From SZUA-254 sp031379665 (lineage in GTDB: Bacteria > Bacteroidota > Ignavibacteria > UBA10030 > SZUA-254), in contig JANNFI010000107.1 of assembly GCA_031379665.1 (NCBI GenBank), positions 1-64,000 on the forward strand: 64,000 nt of DNA, given 5' to 3'. Made by a program: the position numbers and the translations under genes. Below are positions 60,858-64,000 of the stretch, piece by piece (position 1 is the first letter of the stretch; each line of letters begins with the position of its first letter). The notes beneath the pieces were generated by a model. That model saw only the letters and a program-made list of their open reading frames with translations, searched no databases and was not told where the DNA came from.

Positions 60858-63113
60858 ATGATGAAAAAAACGATCGACCTCGGAGGCAGGGAACTGAGCC
60901 TCGAAATCGGAAAATTTGCGAAACAGGCCAGCGGCTCCGCCATGGTCCGGTACGGCGACACGATGGTCCTCGCGACCGTCGTCGCGAGTCCCGAGGCGGA
61001 CGACAAGAAGGATTACTTCCCGCTTCAGGTGGAGTACCGTGAGAAGATCTCCGCCGCCGGCAAGATCCCGGGCGGTTTCCTCAAGAGGGAGGGGCGCCCC
61101 TCCGAGAAGGAGGTTCTCACCTCCCGCCTGATCGATCGCCCGATCAGACCGATGTTCCCTGAAAACTTCCGGAACGAGACACAGATCATGGTGACGGTCT
61201 ACTCTTCGGATCAGGAAAACGACGGTGACGTCCTCGGGGCCATGGGCGCGTCGACCGCCCTCATGATCTCGAATATCCCCTTCGACGGACCGATCGCCGA
61301 GGTCAGGGTCGGCAGGAACGACGGGAAATTCATCGTCAATCCGACGTTTGCGCAGCTTGCGACGAGCGACCTCGACGTCATCATCGCCGGAACCCTGACA
61401 TCGATCGTGATGGTCGAAGGCGAAGCCAAGGAAATTTCCGAGGCGGACATGCTGGCAGCGCTGAAATTCGCCCAGCCGTTCATCAAATCCCTCTGCGACC
61501 TTCAAATCCAGATCCGCAAGGAGATCGGCCTTCCCAAGATGGCGGTCGTTCAAAAGCCCCTGAAAACGGATCTCATCCCGGTGATTGAAAAGCACGCCGC
61601 CGCCGGCCTTCGCGAGATTACGCACCAGGTGCTCAAGAAGGAAGAACGGAGCGATCGCAACGGCGAACTGATCGGTTCCCTCCTCGAGGCTCTCAAGACC
61701 GACGCTGCGTTCGGCGCGGTTGCCGTGAAGCATTCCGCCGTGGGCGAGTCGATCTCGCCGGCCGATTTCCTCGTGAAACACTTGAAGCTCGTGAAGGAGA
61801 TCGTGAACGACATCGAATACCGTGAAATGCGGGAAATGATCCTCACCGAGGGAAAGCGCCTCGACGGACGCGGGGTCAAGGACGTCCGGCCCATCGCCTG
61901 CGAGGTCGGGCTGCTGCCGCGAACCCACGGCTCGGCGCTCTTCCAGCGCGGCGAGACACAGAGCCTCACCACTGTGACGCTCGGGACCAAGATGGATGAG
62001 CAGATCCTCGACGGACTCCTCCCCGAAACCACGAAACGGTTCATGCTCCACTATAACTTCCCCCCCTTCTCGGTCGGGGAGGTAGGACGCCTTGGATTCA
62101 CCGGCAGGAGGGAAATCGGCCACGGGAATCTGGCGGAGCGTTCGCTCAAGAACCTGCTTCCCGCAGAATCGGACTTCCCGTATACGGTCAGGATCGTCTC
62201 CGACATCCTCGAATCGAACGGTTCGTCGTCGATGGCCACCGTCTGCGCCGGATCGCTCTCGCTGATGGACGCGGGGGTGCCGCTGAAAAAGCCGGTCGCG
62301 GGCATCGCGATGGGCCTGGTGAAGGAAGGGAACCGCGTGTCGATCCTCTCCGACATCCTCGGGAACGAGGACTTCCTCGGGGACATGGACTTCAAGGTCG
62401 CCGGCAGCGCCGACGGCATCTCCGCGTTCCAGATGGACATCAAGATCCAGGGGATTTCATTCGAAATCTTCGAACGGGCCCTTGAGCAGGCGAAGGCGGG
62501 ACGGCTCCACATCCTCGGCGTCATGAACCAGACGCTCGGCGCTCCGAAACCGAACCTCTCGCCGTACGCGCCAAGGCTCACCACGATCAAGATCCCCGTG
62601 GAGATGATCGGCGCTGTCATCGGGCCCGGCGGTAAGGTCATTCGCCAGATCGTGAAGGACACCGGCGCGGAGATCAACATCGAGGACGACGGGACGGTCG
62701 TTATCGCCTCCGTCACGGCCGAAGGATCCGCCGCGGCACTCGCGATCATCAACAAGATCGTCGAGATCCCCGAGGTCGGCAAAACCTATAAGGGCAAGGT
62801 CGTGAGGGTCATGGATTTCGGCGCCTTCGTAGAATTCCTCCCCGGCAAGGACGGTCTCGTGCACATCTCGCAGCTCGCCCTTGGCCGGATTGAAAAGGTC
62901 ACGGACGCTGTGAACGTCGGCGACGCCGTAGACGTGAAACTTGTCCAGAAGGACGATGAGGGCCGGTACAATCTGAGCATTAAAGTGCTTTTGCCCGGTT
63001 ACGATGAAGCGACAGATCCCAGCAAGGGGATCAGCACCCGCCCCCCGCGCAGGGACGGGGATCGTGACCGACGCGGTGGAGGTGGTGGTCAGCGGGGTGG
63101 TCCCCGGCGCTGA
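60858..63113 (+). CDS. pnp: Polyribonucleotide nucleotidyltransferase
   Basis: A 751-residue phosphorolytic 3'-5' exoribonuclease. Two RNase PH domains (1-145 and about 300-520) flank an all-helical domain. GGFLKREGRPSEKEVLTSRL and FSVGEVGRLGFTGRREIGHG are typical. The KH domain has VIGPGGKVIRQIVKDTGAEI and the S1 domain VMDFGAFVEFLPGKDGLVHI. The C-terminal tail is rich in Arg, Gly and Asp (RRDGDRDRRGGGGGQRGG), a common but variable feature. Confidence 0.97.
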   Translation: MMKKTIDLGGRELSLEIGKFAKQASGSAMVRYGDTMVLATVVASPEADDKKDYFPLQVEYREKISAAGKIPGGFLKREGRPSEKEVLTSRLIDRPIRPMFPENFRNETQIMVTVYSSDQENDGDVLGAMGASTALMISNIPFDGPIAEVRVGRNDGKFIVNPTFAQLATSDLDVIIAGTLTSIVMVEGEAKEISEADMLAALKFAQPFIKSLCDLQIQIRKEIGLPKMAVVQKPLKTDLIPVIEKHAAAGLREITHQVLKKEERSDRNGELIGSLLEALKTDAAFGAVAVKHSAVGESISPADFLVKHLKLVKEIVNDIEYREMREMILTEGKRLDGRGVKDVRPIACEVGLLPRTHGSALFQRGETQSLTTVTLGTKMDEQILDGLLPETTKRFMLHYNFPPFSVGEVGRLGFTGRREIGHGNLAERSLKNLLPAESDFPYTVRIVSDILESNGSSSMATVCAGSLSLMDAGVPLKKPVAGIAMGLVKEGNRVSILSDILGNEDFLGDMDFKVAGSADGISAFQMDIKIQGISFEIFERALEQAKAGRLHILGVMNQTLGAPKPNLSPYAPRLTTIKIPVEMIGAVIGPGGKVIRQIVKDTGAEINIEDDGTVVIASVTAEGSAAALAIINKIVEIPEVGKTYKGKVVRVMDFGAFVEFLPGKDGLVHISQLALGRIEKVTDAVNVGDAVDVKLVQKDDEGRYNLSIKVLLPGYDEATDPSKGISTRPPRRDGDRDRRGGGGGQRGGPRR

Positions 63114-64000
63114 TGAAACCGGCGTCAAAGGTACTCCTGATCATCCTGGACGGGTTCGGGATCGGGAAGAACCCCGCGATCGACGCCATCGCACAGGCAC
63201 GGAAACCCTTCATCGATTCGCTGATGAAGGCCTCCCCCTGGTCCCTCATCAACGCATCAAGCGAGGACGTCGGCCTCCCCTCGGGGCAGATGGGTAATTC
63301 CGAGGTGGGCCATATGAACATCGGCGCGGGGCGGGTGGTGTACCAGGAAATCACCCGCATCGACCGATCCATCCGGAGTGGGGATTTTTTTAACATCCCG
63401 GCCTTCCTCGAAGCCGCCAGGATCGTGCGCCGGAACGGGTCCGCCCTCCACTTCATCGGGCTCCTGTCCGACGGCGGCGTCCACAGCATGAACACCCACC
63501 TCTATGCGCTCCTCGAGCTCGCCCGCAGGGAAAGCCTCACGAACGTCTTCGTCCACGCCCTCACCGACGGGCGTGACACTCCCCCTGAGGGGGGTGTCCG
63601 GTACATCGGCGACCTTCTCACAAAGATGAAGGAAATCGGGACCGGGACGCTCGCAACGGTGACAGGGAGATATTACGGGATGGACCGCGACAACCGTTGG
63701 GAGAGGACCGAGATCGCCTACCGGGCGCTCACGGAGGGAGCGGGTGAACGGACCCTCGATCCCCTCGGGGCCGTCCGGGCATCGTACGCGAAAGGGGTGA
63801 CCGACGAGTTTATCCTTCCAGTCGTCGTGGAAAACGGCTCCGGTTCTCCGGTCGGGCAGATCCGCGACGGCGACGCTGTGATATTTTTCAACTACCGCAC
63901 CGACCGCACGCGTCAACTGACGAGGGCCTTCCTCGAGGACCCGTTCGAACGATTCGAGCGGGTACGGCGGGATGTCTATTTTGCGACGATGACGCGGTAC
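63113..64000 (+). CDS. gpmI: 2,3-bisphosphoglycerate-independent phosphoglycerate mutase, 5' part (cut by window end)
   Basis: The first 296 codons of a glycolytic mutase are visible; the frame has no stop before base 64000. The metal-binding aspartate is in LLIILDGFGIG. The phospho-serine motif is GQMGNSEVGHMNIGAGR. HFIGLLSDGGVHS, HALTDGRDTPP and TGRYYGMDRDNRW are further signatures. The start at 63113 overlaps the pnp stop by one base (TGATG). Confidence 0.95.
   Translation, partial: MKPASKVLLIILDGFGIGKNPAIDAIAQARKPFIDSLMKASPWSLINASSEDVGLPSGQMGNSEVGHMNIGAGRVVYQEITRIDRSIRSGDFFNIPAFLEAARIVRRNGSALHFIGLLSDGGVHSMNTHLYALLELARRESLTNVFVHALTDGRDTPPEGGVRYIGDLLTKMKEIGTGTLATVTGRYYGMDRDNRWERTEIAYRALTEGAGERTLDPLGAVRASYAKGVTDEFILPVVVENGSGSPVGQIRDGDAVIFFNYRTDRTRQLTRAFLEDPFERFERVRRDVYFATMTRY

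Overview
The window is a gene-dense, GC-rich stretch of bacterial core chromosome. Every gene that can be recognised lies on the plus strand. No insertion sequence, phage gene, CRISPR array, toxin-antitoxin pair or biosynthetic island was seen. The gene order (thrS-infC-rpmI-rplT-pheS-pheT-zapA-rny), a PheS with a four-cysteine insert, and a recurring promoter pattern TTG-N19/20-TAnnTT resembling the -33/-7 elements of Bacteroidota all suggest a member of the Bacteroidota/Chlorobi/Ignavibacteria (FCB) side of the tree. This placement is inference from architecture and was not tested by a search.

Layout. 1-3760: the end of an OmpA-like protein, then an acyl-CoA trio (thiolase, 3-hydroxyacyl-CoA dehydrogenase, acyl-CoA dehydrogenase). 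3761-4804: an outer-membrane-barrel-like protein behind a perfect sigma70-type promoter and a structured leader. 4826-11601: a 2013-residue KaiC-like/PAS/GAF histidine kinase with a response regulator. 11701-15171: asparaginyl-tRNA synthetase and a NatAB-like ABC exporter. 15187-21190: membrane-arm subunits of respiratory complex I (nuoJKLMN). 21195-26580: NAD(P)HX repair, a VanZ-like protein, tgt, yajC, ribBA and greA. 26687-27217: four tRNA genes (Gly, Cys, Leu, Val). 27277-34633: thrS, infC, rpmI, rplT, pheS, pheT, a coiled-coil protein and zapA. 34634-34970: a gene-free region rich in inverted repeats with two T-tracts, possibly a 6S-like RNA. 34971-44684: rny, coaE, nadB, purF, a phosphatidyltransferase, ftsY, a dipeptide epimerase and mutL, mostly overlapping or tightly packed. 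44712-49404: methylmalonyl-CoA mutase large subunit, a UbiA prenyltransferase, a DUF362 protein and an EamA transporter. 49452-54467: acylphosphatase, ispF, a PGPGW membrane protein, a PAP2 phosphatase, lnt, threonine aldolase and a thioesterase. 54500-64000: the translation/RNA cluster rimP-nusA-infB-rbfA-ribF-rpsO-pnp, then the start of gpmI, cut by the window end.

How the genes work together. Most of the window is housekeeping: tRNA charging, initiation and ribosome maturation, transcription elongation, RNA decay, respiration, cofactor synthesis (CoA, NAD, flavins) and envelope building. The less ordinary signals are mainly regulatory. infC appears to begin with ATC. The greA and rimP-nusA-infB units each seem to have a promoter followed at once by an intrinsic terminator in the leader. 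A structured RNA may lie between zapA and rny. The giant sensor kinase starts with a KaiC-like domain that has lost its P-loop. No clearly new multi-gene system was identified.
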